DNA from: Edaphobacter sp.
Lineage (GTDB): Bacteria > Acidobacteriota > Terriglobia > Terriglobales > Acidobacteriaceae
DNA: 64,000 bases
Direction: 5' to 3'
NCBI GenBank assembly: GCA_025462645.1
Contig: JAOAPB010000056.1
Span: 1 to 64,000 of the forward strand
Position numbers and translations under genes: made by a program. The notes under the pieces are model-generated. The model searched no databases and had not been told where the DNA came from. It saw only the letters and a list, made by a program, of their open reading frames with translations. Every line of letters starts with the position of its first letter. Position 1 is the stretch's first letter. This document shows, piece by piece, positions 1 through 7,495 of this stretch.

Positions 1-144
1 CACGAGCTGACTGGGCTCAGCTTCAAGGAGATATCTGCCGAGACCGGCCTGAGCGTCAACACGCTGCTCTCGCGCAAGCACTACGCCGTGCTCCATCTGC
101 GGCGAAGGCTGAAATCCATCTATGACGATTTTGCAAAGGAATAG
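1..144 (+). CDS. ECF sigma factor, C-terminal fragment (region 4)
   Basis: Frame 1 is open from the first base to a TAG at 142-144 and gives the last 47 residues of a protein. The peptide contains a typical sigma region 4 helix-turn-helix (SFKEISAETGLSVNT) followed by a basic stretch ending in LRRRLKSIYDDFAKE, as in ECF (extracytoplasmic function) sigma-70 factors, where this domain contacts the -35 promoter element. The start and region 2 lie outside the window. The next gene begins 9 bases after the stop and its Shine-Dalgarno AGGAG overlaps the stop codon, so the two are probably co-transcribed. The family call is firm; the signal it answers to cannot be seen. Confidence 0.8.
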   Translation, partial: HELTGLSFKEISAETGLSVNTLLSRKHYAVLHLRRRLKSIYDDFAKE

Positions 145-153
145 GAGACAAAG

Positions 154-504
154 ATGCGCCAATATCGCCTGATTAAAGGGCTCAAAATCATACTGTTCGT
201 GCTTGTGGCTGCCGTGGTGCTTGGCTTCGTGGTCAAGGGCTTGTGGAATGCTCTGATGCCCGATCTCTTCGGATGGCACGTGATCACCTTCTGGCAGGCC
301 ATCGGCCTTCTCCTTCTTAGCAAACTTCTCTTCGGTGGCTTCCATCGTCATGGTGGTGGCGGACGCAATCACTGGCGGCAGCGAATGAAGGAGCGCTGGG
401 AGCATATGTCGCCCGAGGAGCGCGAGAGATTTCGCAAGGGAATGCGTTGCGGCCGCGGACCGTGGACATCTCCTACCGAGTCTCCCGCCGAACCGCAGAT
501 ATAA
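154..504 (+). CDS. Small two-helix membrane protein downstream of ECF sigma factor
   Basis: This 116-residue protein has two hydrophobic segments, about residues 10-35 and 42-62. A glycine/histidine patch (GGFHRHGGGGRNHW) follows, then a charged cytoplasmic or periplasmic tail with the motif RWEHMSPEERERFRKGM. An AGGAG Shine-Dalgarno sits 6 bases before the ATG. Position right behind an ECF sigma gene suggests a role as an accessory or modulator of that sigma factor, and the His-rich patch could bind metal; both are inferences. I do not recognise a named family. Length and context make it a likely real gene. Confidence 0.75.
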   Translation: MRQYRLIKGLKIILFVLVAAVVLGFVVKGLWNALMPDLFGWHVITFWQAIGLLLLSKLLFGGFHRHGGGGRNHWRQRMKERWEHMSPEERERFRKGMRCGRGPWTSPTESPAEPQI

Positions 505-545
505 ATCGGTGCTCAAACGAACTGAAGATCGATGCAGAGGATTTT

Positions 546-740
546 ATGGACCACTTTGAAGCTCAAAATAACGAGATTGCATCTACTCCTCCGAGCCGTA
601 CAAGTACTGGTGCTGGCGCTATGGTCGCCAAGGGCTCATGTAGCGATAGGGTCCTTGAATTGGAGTTGGAGAACTCTCGACTACAGCAACTCATAGCCGA
701 ACTGCTGATCAAGAATCATCAGCTTCGCAAGTCGGAGTAA
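546..740 (+). CDS. Small protein with C-terminal leucine-zipper-like coiled coil
   Basis: The ORF track starts this frame at 447, but that overlaps the previous gene. The ATG at 546 is preceded by an AGAGG Shine-Dalgarno and is the better start, giving 64 residues. The first half is Ser/Thr-rich and probably unstructured. The second half (VLELELENSRLQQLIAELL) has heptad-spaced leucines and is a likely coiled coil. It weakly recalls the leucine zipper of IS3-family OrfA proteins, but there is no HTH and no transposase next to it. It could be a dimerising regulator or a remnant. Function is unknown. Confidence 0.5.
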   Translation: MDHFEAQNNEIASTPPSRTSTGAGAMVAKGSCSDRVLELELENSRLQQLIAELLIKNHQLRKSE

Positions 741-810
741 TCGGGGTCGAGCCTCAAATGGTGACCACTGGCTTTCAAATCCAGGTGAAGCAGTTTACTT
801 GTCAGGCAAA

Positions 811-845
811 AGAAAAACGGCGCCCTGATTGATCGAGAGCGCCGT
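811..845 (-). terminator. Intrinsic terminator of the isomerase gene
   Basis: The 7-bp arms ACGGCGC (817-823) and GCGCCGT (839-845) form a perfect stem. Read on the minus strand, the stem is followed by TTTTTCT. It lies directly downstream of the minus-strand isomerase stop codon at 860. Confidence 0.78.
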
Positions 846-859
846 CCCCTTCACCTGTC

Positions 860-2269
860 TTACCGATGCCAGTGCATCTTCCAGCCAAGGTATTTACTCG
901 CGGCCTCATGCACGGGCGCAGCCGTGGTCGAAAAATTAGCCGCTACATGATGTTCGAAGCCGTTCTCACAGATATAGCGCAGCAACTCCTGCATCTTCGG
1001 AATCTCCACTACACCGGCACCGCCAAACGTCTGCAGCGGATCGTTCGTAAACGCTCCCTCGCCGACGTAGCCGGTGATCTGTCCGTTGAAGTCGTCGGTT
1101 GAAAACCGTGCGAAGCTCATCGGGCCAGCCTTCACCGTGCCATCGAGTGTTCCATATGTATTGTCCTTGCCCACGGTCCCCGCGATGATTTGCTGGAAGT
1201 CCATCTTCACCTCGTTGAAGAAGTGCTTGGGTAGATTCGAGCAATGGAAGCACACCGCCTTGTTTGGATTGTCTCCATAGTTGTTGTTCCAATCCAGTAG
1301 CGCACTCGGCGACTCACTGGCCAGTGTCAGGGCATACATGCTCAGTGTTCCCAGTACGTCCACCTCACAAGCCGATGGAATCAGGTTCTCGCTCATCATG
1401 CTCATTACGGTGCAGGGGACAATGCCGAGGAACTCCTCAATCGAGGTCCAGCACTGGACCGCGCTTACGGTCAGTTCGCTCGCAGTCATCCACTGGTCGA
1501 TCACCGCTCCCAGCTTCGCCATCTTCATCAGCGCAACCTCAGGAGTCTCTCCCACTGGAATGTACTTTTTGATCGCCGTCAGCTTCTGCTGCGCAGCATC
1601 GTCGTTATCCTTCATCCGTCCGATACGTCCCATCACCTCGCTCAGGTCCAGTGTCTCGACGGTGATGCCGGACTTCTCCAATAGCTTCTCCGAGTATCGA
1701 ACCGTGTTGAAAGCTGTCGGCCGAGCCCCAATCGCACCGAATCGAACGTTCTTCAGTCCCCGTACAATCCGGCAAACACCGCTGAACCACTCCAGGTCTG
1801 CCTTGAACTCCGCCGAGTCTGGAGCCTCCGTGTGCAGCCGCGTAAGCGAATAGGGTATTCCGTACTGCTTCAGGTTGTTGCAGATCGACATCTTTCCGCA
1901 GAAGCTGTCCCGTCGAAACGCAATGGTCATCTTTCCCGCATGGTCCGGTGTCGCCTGGATCAGTACAGGCACCTGTAGATTCGCCAGCCTCAACGCGTCC
2001 GCCAGGCCCCGCTCTTCGCCGAAGTTCGGCAGCGTGATGATGATCCCATCGATCTCCGCCGCGTGAGCCTTGAACAGCGCAGCACACTTCTTCGCATCTT
2101 CATAGGTCTCTACTGCACCATGCGCCGTCTCCTCCGGAGTCAATACGATCGGCCTGATTCCTGCTGCCTCCAATGCCGCAATCATCTCCAGCCGTCCGCT
2201 CGTTGCGAGGTGACTCGGAAAGAAGCCACGGTTCCCGACAATTACACCCATCGTCATCTGCTTAGCCAT
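860..2269 (-). CDS. L-fucose isomerase-like ketol isomerase
   Basis: This 469-residue protein belongs to the L-fucose/L-arabinose isomerase structural family, which interconverts aldoses and ketoses using a bound divalent metal. Visible family features include the region SACEVDVLGTLSMYAL, whose Glu and Asp match the metal-binding pattern, a following DWNNN, and a His in CFHCSNLP that may also belong to the metal site. The ORF track starts at a GTG (2281). I prefer the ATG at 2269 because GGAGAGAG stands just upstream. It is the third gene of a minus-strand group with an SSS symporter and a small membrane protein, which points to uptake and isomerisation of one sugar. Substrate cannot be read from sequence; fucose, arabinose or a modified hexose are all possible. 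Confidence 0.85.
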   Translation of the reverse strand: MAKQMTMGVIVGNRGFFPSHLATSGRLEMIAALEAAGIRPIVLTPEETAHGAVETYEDAKKCAALFKAHAAEIDGIIITLPNFGEERGLADALRLANLQVPVLIQATPDHAGKMTIAFRRDSFCGKMSICNNLKQYGIPYSLTRLHTEAPDSAEFKADLEWFSGVCRIVRGLKNVRFGAIGARPTAFNTVRYSEKLLEKSGITVETLDLSEVMGRIGRMKDNDDAAQQKLTAIKKYIPVGETPEVALMKMAKLGAVIDQWMTASELTVSAVQCWTSIEEFLGIVPCTVMSMMSENLIPSACEVDVLGTLSMYALTLASESPSALLDWNNNYGDNPNKAVCFHCSNLPKHFFNEVKMDFQQIIAGTVGKDNTYGTLDGTVKAGPMSFARFSTDDFNGQITGYVGEGAFTNDPLQTFGGAGVVEIPKMQELLRYICENGFEHHVAANFSTTAAPVHEAASKYLGWKMHWHR

Positions 2270-2360
2270 CACTCTCTCCACGTTCTATCTAAAACTCGTT
2301 TTAAATAAATCAATTCATAGGCCTACGCTCTCAAAAGAACTTCACGATGTGAGAGCGTGT

Positions 2361-2591
2361 CTACGACGACTTATGCTTCGGCCAAAAACGGATCGTATAA
2401 AATCCGCCAAACAATGTCATCAACATGCCCCACCATAGCGTCGGCTGCAACTCGGCCAGTACCGTCGGGGGAGGGTGGTGAATCTCTGTAATTCCCGTCA
2501 CAACCAGGATCAGACCATACGCCAGCATCAAGATCCCGCAGAAGAACCAGATCGACAACTCAGCCGATTCCACATCACGTTTATCTGCCAT
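2361..2591 (-). CDS. Small two-helix membrane protein of the sugar cluster
   Basis: This 76-residue protein has two clear hydrophobic helices (about residues 12-32 and 48-66) joined by a Pro/His-rich loop (ITEIHHPPPTV), and a basic tail ending WPKHKSS. It starts 9 bases after the stop of the SSS symporter and precedes the isomerase, so it is probably in the same transcript. Small hydrophobic partners are common beside SSS symporters, but I do not recognise this one as a named subunit. Confidence 0.75.
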   Translation of the reverse strand: MADKRDVESAELSIWFFCGILMLAYGLILVVTGITEIHHPPPTVLAELQPTLWWGMLMTLFGGFYTIRFWPKHKSS

Positions 2592-2600
2592 ACCCAGCTC

Positions 2601-4328
2601 CTACCAGAACATGAGATTCAAAATAAAGAAGATGACAATCACGACAATTGCCCAGAAGATGGGCTTCTGCCAAAGCGTCCGCGAACCATCGTGCGGAATC
2701 GGCGTCACTCCGTAGACCAACCCCGAAAGCTGCTCCTCCGGGACCGGCTTCGTCACCAGGCTCACGGCGATCGTCACGACGACGCAGATCAGCCAGCTCC
2801 AGAGCGCTCGATATAGATTCTCCGCCATGCTCTGCGCATTCGGACTCAACGCAATATAGTGTAGTGCGCTGGGGTCACGCTGTACCCAGCCCCACATTCC
2901 AATCGAAGAGAGCGTCCCTGCAAGCAACCCCAAGAATCCGCCCCAGTGTGTGGCCCGTTTCCAGAGCATCCCCAGGATCACCGTCCCAAACAGCGGCGCG
3001 ATAAAGAAGCTGAACAACGCCTGCACGTAGTCCATGATGCTGGCCGCGTTCATCACAAGGTATGCCGTGGCGATGCTCACCAGCATACCGATAACGGTCG
3101 ACCATCGGCCCATCGCGACATAGTGCTTGTCGTCGGCCTTCTTGTTGATGAACGCGCCATAGATGTCATAGGTCCACACGGTGGAGAACGCGCTCACATT
3201 GCCCGCCATGCCGCTCATGAAACCCGCCAAGAGAGCGGTAATCCCTAACCCCAGCAGTCCCGGTCCGCAGTACCGGATCAGCATCAGAGGCAGTACCTCG
3301 TTGTAGCTATGCTGTCCCGTCGTTGCCGCCACGCTCTCAGGAACCAGATGCATGATGCTGCCATCGGCATTCTTCAACACCGAGAGTGCCAGCAGCCCCG
3401 GCACGATGACGATAAATGGCACAGCCATCTTGAACGCCGCGCCAATTACAGGAGCCAGCTTCGCCGCGCGCAGATTATTCGCGCTCAGAACCCGCTGCAC
3501 GACGAGGAAGTCGGTCGTCCAATAACCGAAGCTGATGACGAATCCCAGCCCGAAGACAATGCCCGTCCAGTGCACGCCCATGGGATTGTCCTTGAAGCCG
3601 CCCAGCGTGCTCCACAGATGCGTGTAGTCACCGCTGCCCATATTCACGGCGATCTGCGCCTTCAGGTTGTGCCACCCTCCGGCTTCGATCAGTCCAAGAA
3701 TCGGAATCATCGCCGCTCCCGCCCAGATCAGCACGAACTGTAGCACCTCGTTGATGATCGCCGAACGCAGCCCGCCGAGCATGACGTATAGCGCCACCGT
3801 TGCCGCTCCCACCCAGATGCTGAAGCTGATGTTCCATCCAAGGACCGTCTTCATGACCAGCGCCATGGCGTACATGTTCACGCCGCTCATCAGGATGGTC
3901 ATGAACGCAAACGAGATCGCCGACAGCCCACGTGCCCCTTCCCCAAACCGTAGCTGCAGATACCCCGGCACAGAGTGCGTCTTCGAGATGTAGTAGAACG
4001 GCATCATGACGATGCCCAGAAACAGCATCGCCGGAATTGCGCCGATCCAGTACCAGTGTGCCGCCAGAATTCCATACTGGTACGCCGCCCCCGCCCAGCC
4101 CATCAACTCCAACGAACCCAGGTTCGCCGAGACGAAGCTCAGTCCCGCAATCCATGCTGTCATCTCGCGGCCGGCGAGGAAAAAGTCCTCGCTCGTGTTC
4201 GCTTTGCCCTTGGCATAGAAACCAATAAAGACGACCAGAGCAAAGTAGAGAATCAGAATCAGAATGTCGACCGGAGCTAGTTTTGTCAGCTGGTGGTCTA
4301 TAAGTAGAAAGGTGGCAAAGACCTGCAT
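2601..4328 (-). CDS. Sodium:solute symporter (SSS family), probable sugar transporter
   Basis: This 575-residue polytopic membrane protein has about 13-14 hydrophobic segments. The N-terminal signature DFFLAGREMTAWIAGLSF matches the conserved start of SSS/SGLT symporters, which couple substrate entry to the Na+ gradient. It heads a minus-strand group with a small membrane protein and a fucose-isomerase-like enzyme, so a monosaccharide substrate is the best inference. The start at 4328 (MQVFATFLL) gives a short N-terminal extension before the first helix. A possible LacI-type operator lies just upstream. Family certain, substrate unknown. Confidence 0.94.
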   Translation of the reverse strand: MQVFATFLLIDHQLTKLAPVDILILILYFALVVFIGFYAKGKANTSEDFFLAGREMTAWIAGLSFVSANLGSLELMGWAGAAYQYGILAAHWYWIGAIPAMLFLGIVMMPFYYISKTHSVPGYLQLRFGEGARGLSAISFAFMTILMSGVNMYAMALVMKTVLGWNISFSIWVGAATVALYVMLGGLRSAIINEVLQFVLIWAGAAMIPILGLIEAGGWHNLKAQIAVNMGSGDYTHLWSTLGGFKDNPMGVHWTGIVFGLGFVISFGYWTTDFLVVQRVLSANNLRAAKLAPVIGAAFKMAVPFIVIVPGLLALSVLKNADGSIMHLVPESVAATTGQHSYNEVLPLMLIRYCGPGLLGLGITALLAGFMSGMAGNVSAFSTVWTYDIYGAFINKKADDKHYVAMGRWSTVIGMLVSIATAYLVMNAASIMDYVQALFSFFIAPLFGTVILGMLWKRATHWGGFLGLLAGTLSSIGMWGWVQRDPSALHYIALSPNAQSMAENLYRALWSWLICVVVTIAVSLVTKPVPEEQLSGLVYGVTPIPHDGSRTLWQKPIFWAIVVIVIFFILNLMFW

Positions 4329-4643
4329 TCGGTGAACTCCCGGTAAACGTTATCCGCAAACTTAACGTCTATTTTCTCTCCATGAATATTGGTTCTCATA
4401 CTGACAGGATGTCGTTGATAGTGGAAATGGGGTAGGCATGTACTCCAGTTTGCCAATATACAGTGACGGATTTCCGCAGGGAACTACAAAGTTCGTACTC
4501 AGGCATCCGGCCTCGTCGGAATCTCAACGTTCGGCACTTTATCCCTATTCCGGTCGTCCCATCATAATATTGTTTGGGTGCTGCACCGCCCTGTTGTGTC
4601 GAGCTCAGTTGGGGTTGTACTCTGCACTCTGAAGGAGACATGA
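4329..4643. other. Intergenic region between divergent symporter and secreted-protein genes
   Basis: No convincing gene is present; ORFs here are short and lack ribosome binding sites. The region must hold the promoter of the minus-strand symporter (with a candidate operator at 4342-4355) and that of the plus-strand gene at 4644. The last 15 bases contain the GGAGA ribosome binding site of that gene. Confidence 0.5.
4342..4355. promoter_or_regulatory. Candidate LacI-type operator upstream of the sugar symporter
   Basis: The sequence GGTAAACGTTATCC is an imperfect palindrome around a central CG (GG..AACGTT..CC), the general shape of LacI/GalR-family operators. It lies 14 bases upstream of the symporter start. 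No LacI gene is seen nearby, so this rests on pattern alone. Confidence 0.25.
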
Positions 4644-4949
4644 ATGAAAGCCAGCAAAGTAGGACTCATCGCCCTCGCCTCCGTCCTTTCCCTTGGCCTG
4701 TCCTCTACACTCTCGCTTGCTCAGGGTGCTAAGCAGGACATGAAAAACGCCGGTACCGATACCAAAAATGCCACGAAAGAGGCTGGCCACGGCATCTCGA
4801 AGGGAACCAAGAAGGCCTATCACAAGACCGCTCATGGAACCAAAGTAGCCGCCGACAAGACCGCTGACACCAGCAAGACGGTTGCCCACAAGACCTCCGC
4901 GGGAACCAAAAAGACTCTCCATAAAGTTGAAGGCAAACCTAACCCTTGA
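4644..4949 (+). CDS. Secreted Lys/Thr/His-rich repetitive protein
   Basis: This 101-residue protein starts with a typical Sec signal peptide (about 26 residues, ending SLAQG). The mature part is almost entirely Lys, Thr, Ala, Gly and His in loose repeats such as GTKKAYHKTAHGTKVAADKT. It has no cysteine and no predicted fold, like LEA or stress-associated hydrophilic proteins. An out-of-frame ATG at 4640 lies just before; the ATG at 4644 is chosen because it opens the signal peptide and is 6 bases after GGAGA. A strong hairpin follows the stop codon, so this is a monocistronic unit. Role unknown; envelope protection or polyanion binding are guesses. Confidence 0.75.
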   Translation: MKASKVGLIALASVLSLGLSSTLSLAQGAKQDMKNAGTDTKNATKEAGHGISKGTKKAYHKTAHGTKVAADKTADTSKTVAHKTSAGTKKTLHKVEGKPNP

Positions 4950-4953
4950 TCGC

Positions 4954-5007
4954 TTGAGAGGAGCCCCATCTTCAAAATTCGGAGTGGGGTTCTCTCTCAA
5001 CCTTTTG
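4954..5007 (+). terminator. Hairpin terminator after the Lys/Thr-rich gene
   Basis: TTGAGAGGAGCCCCA (4954-4968) pairs with TGGGGTTCTCTCTCAA (4985-5000) with one bulge, followed by CCTTTTGG. It begins 4 bases after the stop codon at 4949. Confidence 0.7.
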
Positions 5008-5029
5008 GTGGACGCTTTATTCGGTGCGA

Positions 5030-5575
5030 ATGGCTACACTTCTGCCATCTATGCCGAACCCTTGCCGCATCTGTACCACCTTCCTCTTTTGCTTCCTCGT
5101 CAGCGCCGCCCAGGCCAAACGAGTTCCTAACCTCGAGCTGAGAGACCTGACCGGTCACACGCAAAAGATAACGTCACTGCGCGGTTCCATCGCAGTGGTC
5201 AGTTTTTGGGCTACCTGGTGCGCTCCCTGTCGCGAAGAACTGCCGCGACTCTCAAAACTTTCGCAGGACTATGTAGACAGCGGCGTTCGATTCATTGCCA
5301 TCTCCATCGACGAGCCCAAAGACCGCGCCAAGGTCGCTCCCTATGTGACTCAACAAAAGCTGACCATGGATATATGGGTAGGCGGAGACACGGATATGCT
5401 TGCCCGTATCGGTCTCGGAGATATTGTGCCGGGCACGATCGTCATCGATCAGCAGGGAGAGATCATAGGGCGCATCATGGGCGAGGCTCGCGAAGAGGAC
5501 GTAAAGTCGCGCCTCGACTGGCTGCTCAACGGGCGTCAGGGTGAGGCTCCAGAGCCGCTCACAAAGCGCTACTGA
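5030..5575 (+). CDS. TlpA/ResA-like periplasmic thioredoxin
   Basis: About 181 residues. An N-terminal signal peptide ends near AAQA, followed by a thioredoxin fold with the redox motif WATWCAPC near residue 62 and the cis-Pro loop VPGTIVID. Proteins of this family reduce or oxidise disulfides outside the cytoplasm, often during cytochrome maturation. The ORF track begins at a GTG (5024); the ATG at 5030 is the more likely start, and a shorter start at MPNPCRIC is possible. The gene converges on ctaA and the two coding ends overlap by 7 bases. Neighbourhood with heme A synthase fits a cytochrome-related role, which remains inference. Confidence 0.9.
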   Translation: MATLLPSMPNPCRICTTFLFCFLVSAAQAKRVPNLELRDLTGHTQKITSLRGSIAVVSFWATWCAPCREELPRLSKLSQDYVDSGVRFIAISIDEPKDRAKVAPYVTQQKLTMDIWVGGDTDMLARIGLGDIVPGTIVIDQQGEIIGRIMGEAREEDVKSRLDWLLNGRQGEAPEPLTKRY

Positions 5576-6546
5576 ACCTTCAAGCTGGCCGGTCCTAAGC
5601 TGTCCGCCTTTGGGATTGGCTGCGGCCAAAGCACTTGAGCTGCCAGTGCTACTAGAGCAACCCAGTACAGATCCGCGCCCAGCAGATGAACGATCTGCAT
5701 CCATGTCGGAGCGAGCAGTACGACGTCCAGCAGCCCCAGCGCAAACTGGAAACCCAAAAGCCCCAATAGGACAACTCCAAGCTGTCCCGCGTCAGCGCGT
5801 TTCGCCTGCTTCACCAGCCAGATCACAAACACGGCTGCGATGACAGCACTAACCGGATGCACGCCTCGCAGCCGCAGCAACCACGGCGATCCAGCCGCAA
5901 AGTCCTGGTCAAACGCTGCGCGCAGAGAGGAAGCAGGGAAGAGCGTATCCCCCAAAGCCGCCAGCGATCCGCTCACTCCAACCACCAGTGTCGCAGCGAG
6001 TCCCAGCAGCGCCCAAAGCTTTCTGCCTCCGCGCGAGCCAAGGTCATGCCATCTCTGTCCCGTCCGTAACAGCACGGCAGTCAAGGTAAGAGCCGCCAGC
6101 AAAAGCATCGTATTGCTCAAATGAATGGACAGCACTATTACCCGTCCCATGGACTGGTTGCCCGTGACATACCCCAGCTTCACCAGCAGTGCGCCCAGCA
6201 ACGCCTCATTAAGCAGCAACACCGTCGAAGCCACTGCCAGGACTCGAGCCGCCTGTCCCTTCGCCGTGGCGCGAAACGTCCACGCCAGCAGCCCAATCAC
6301 GACAAACAGGGACCCGCCCGTCATACACCGATGCGTGAACTCAATCACCGTATGGACGCTCGGCGAAAGCGGAATCACCTGTCCATTGCAGAGCGGCCAG
6401 TGGTTGCCGCACCCCGCACCCGATCCTGTAGCCCGCACCAGCGCCCCCCACAGGATTACCAGCACGTTGTACCCCACCACGCCCCACGCATACTGCACCA
6501 ACGCCCTGGGCGTTCGCCTCACCATCACTGCCGCAGCCGTAGCCAT
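5569..6546 (-). CDS. ctaA: Heme A synthase (COX15/CtaA family)
   Basis: This 325-residue integral membrane protein has about eight helices. The signature RATGSGAGCGNHWPLCNG near residue 40 contains the conserved cysteine pair, and the helix after it carries a conserved heme-binding His (EFTHR). A second His occurs in the second half (SIHLSNT). The family oxidises the C8 methyl of heme O to make heme A for cytochrome c oxidase. It converges with the TlpA-like gene, overlapping its end by 7 bases, and precedes nothing in operon on its own strand. Loss of the usual partner ctaB from this locus means heme O synthase must be encoded elsewhere. Confidence 0.92.
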   Translation of the reverse strand: MATAAAVMVRRTPRALVQYAWGVVGYNVLVILWGALVRATGSGAGCGNHWPLCNGQVIPLSPSVHTVIEFTHRCMTGGSLFVVIGLLAWTFRATAKGQAARVLAVASTVLLLNEALLGALLVKLGYVTGNQSMGRVIVLSIHLSNTMLLLAALTLTAVLLRTGQRWHDLGSRGGRKLWALLGLAATLVVGVSGSLAALGDTLFPASSLRAAFDQDFAAGSPWLLRLRGVHPVSAVIAAVFVIWLVKQAKRADAGQLGVVLLGLLGFQFALGLLDVVLLAPTWMQIVHLLGADLYWVALVALAAQVLWPQPIPKADSLGPASLKVQ

Positions 6547-6610
6547 GCCTTTATTCTACTCAGCTAGAGGCTGCCGCCTCTCCAGACTCAGAAGTCGGCA
6601 GCTTCTATCC

Positions 6611-7465
6611 CTAACCGTTGGCCAGCTCTTTGGCACGCTGCGTAGCCCGTTTGACCGCCTTGATCAGCGTCACCCGTAATCCGCCCTCTTCCAGCTCCAG
6701 AATGCCGTCGACCGTGCATCCCGCCGGAGTCGTCACCGCATCCTTCAACAGCGCCGGATGATAGCCGGTCTCGAGCACCATCCGCGCCGAACCCAGAGTC
6801 GTCTGCGCTGCCAGCAAGGTAGCCACATCGCGCGGCAGACCGACGTTCACGCCAGCCTCCGCCAGCGCCTCGATAATGATGTACAGAAACGCCGGGCCCG
6901 AGCCCGAGAGCCCTGTCACCGCATCCATATGCTTCTCGTCGACGACGACGGTTCGACCAACTGTCTGAAAGATTCGCTGCGCGACAGCCATCTGTTCGGC
7001 GGAGACAAACCGTCCCTCGCACAGCGCCGTAATGCCAGCAGCCAGCATCGCAGGCGTATTCGGCATCGCCCGAATCACCGCCAGCTCGCATCCCGCGCCG
7101 TCCTCGATGCTCCTCGTCTTTACCGAAGCCGCGAACGACAGCACTGTCTTGTCCGACGTCAACGCCGGCTTGATCTCTTCAATCAACGCCGGAACCTGAA
7201 TCGGCTTCACACCGAGAAGAATCACATCTGCCTGCTGGGCTGCTGCCAGATTATCGGTCGTCACCTCGACGCCGAACTGCACTGAAAGCACCTGCGCCCG
7301 TTCCGCATGATGAACCGTTGCAAAGATCTGCTCGGCGGCTACGAGATTGTTCTTCAGAAAGGCCTGCAGCAGAATGCCGCCCATCTTTCCCGTGCCGAGA
7401 ATCGCTACCCGTAGTCCCGGCATCACGGGAGCCGGAGTCAGTACCTCATAAATTTCTTCGCTCAT
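6611..7465 (-). CDS. proC: Pyrroline-5-carboxylate reductase
   Basis: This 284-residue protein has an N-terminal Rossmann fold with the dinucleotide loop ILGTGKMGG near residue 22. The C-terminal P5CR dimerisation domain contains the signatures LSGSGPAFLY and DAVTTPAGCT. It catalyses the last step of proline synthesis, NAD(P)H-dependent reduction of pyrroline-5-carboxylate. The N-terminus carries about 16 extra residues before the fold, which is slightly long. It lies between ctaA and a DUF885 gene on the same strand, with gaps of 64 and 30 bases. Identification is firm. Confidence 0.95.
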   Translation of the reverse strand: MSEEIYEVLTPAPVMPGLRVAILGTGKMGGILLQAFLKNNLVAAEQIFATVHHAERAQVLSVQFGVEVTTDNLAAAQQADVILLGVKPIQVPALIEEIKPALTSDKTVLSFAASVKTRSIEDGAGCELAVIRAMPNTPAMLAAGITALCEGRFVSAEQMAVAQRIFQTVGRTVVVDEKHMDAVTGLSGSGPAFLYIIIEALAEAGVNVGLPRDVATLLAAQTTLGSARMVLETGYHPALLKDAVTTPAGCTVDGILELEEGGLRVTLIKAVKRATQRAKELANG

Positions 7466-7495
7466 TCCAAAAGGCTATCAGACAGGCGGATGCCG

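Noticed and set aside
447-545. Earlier start of the coiled-coil ORF
   Set aside because: It overlaps the preceding gene, and the ATG at 546 has a clear Shine-Dalgarno.
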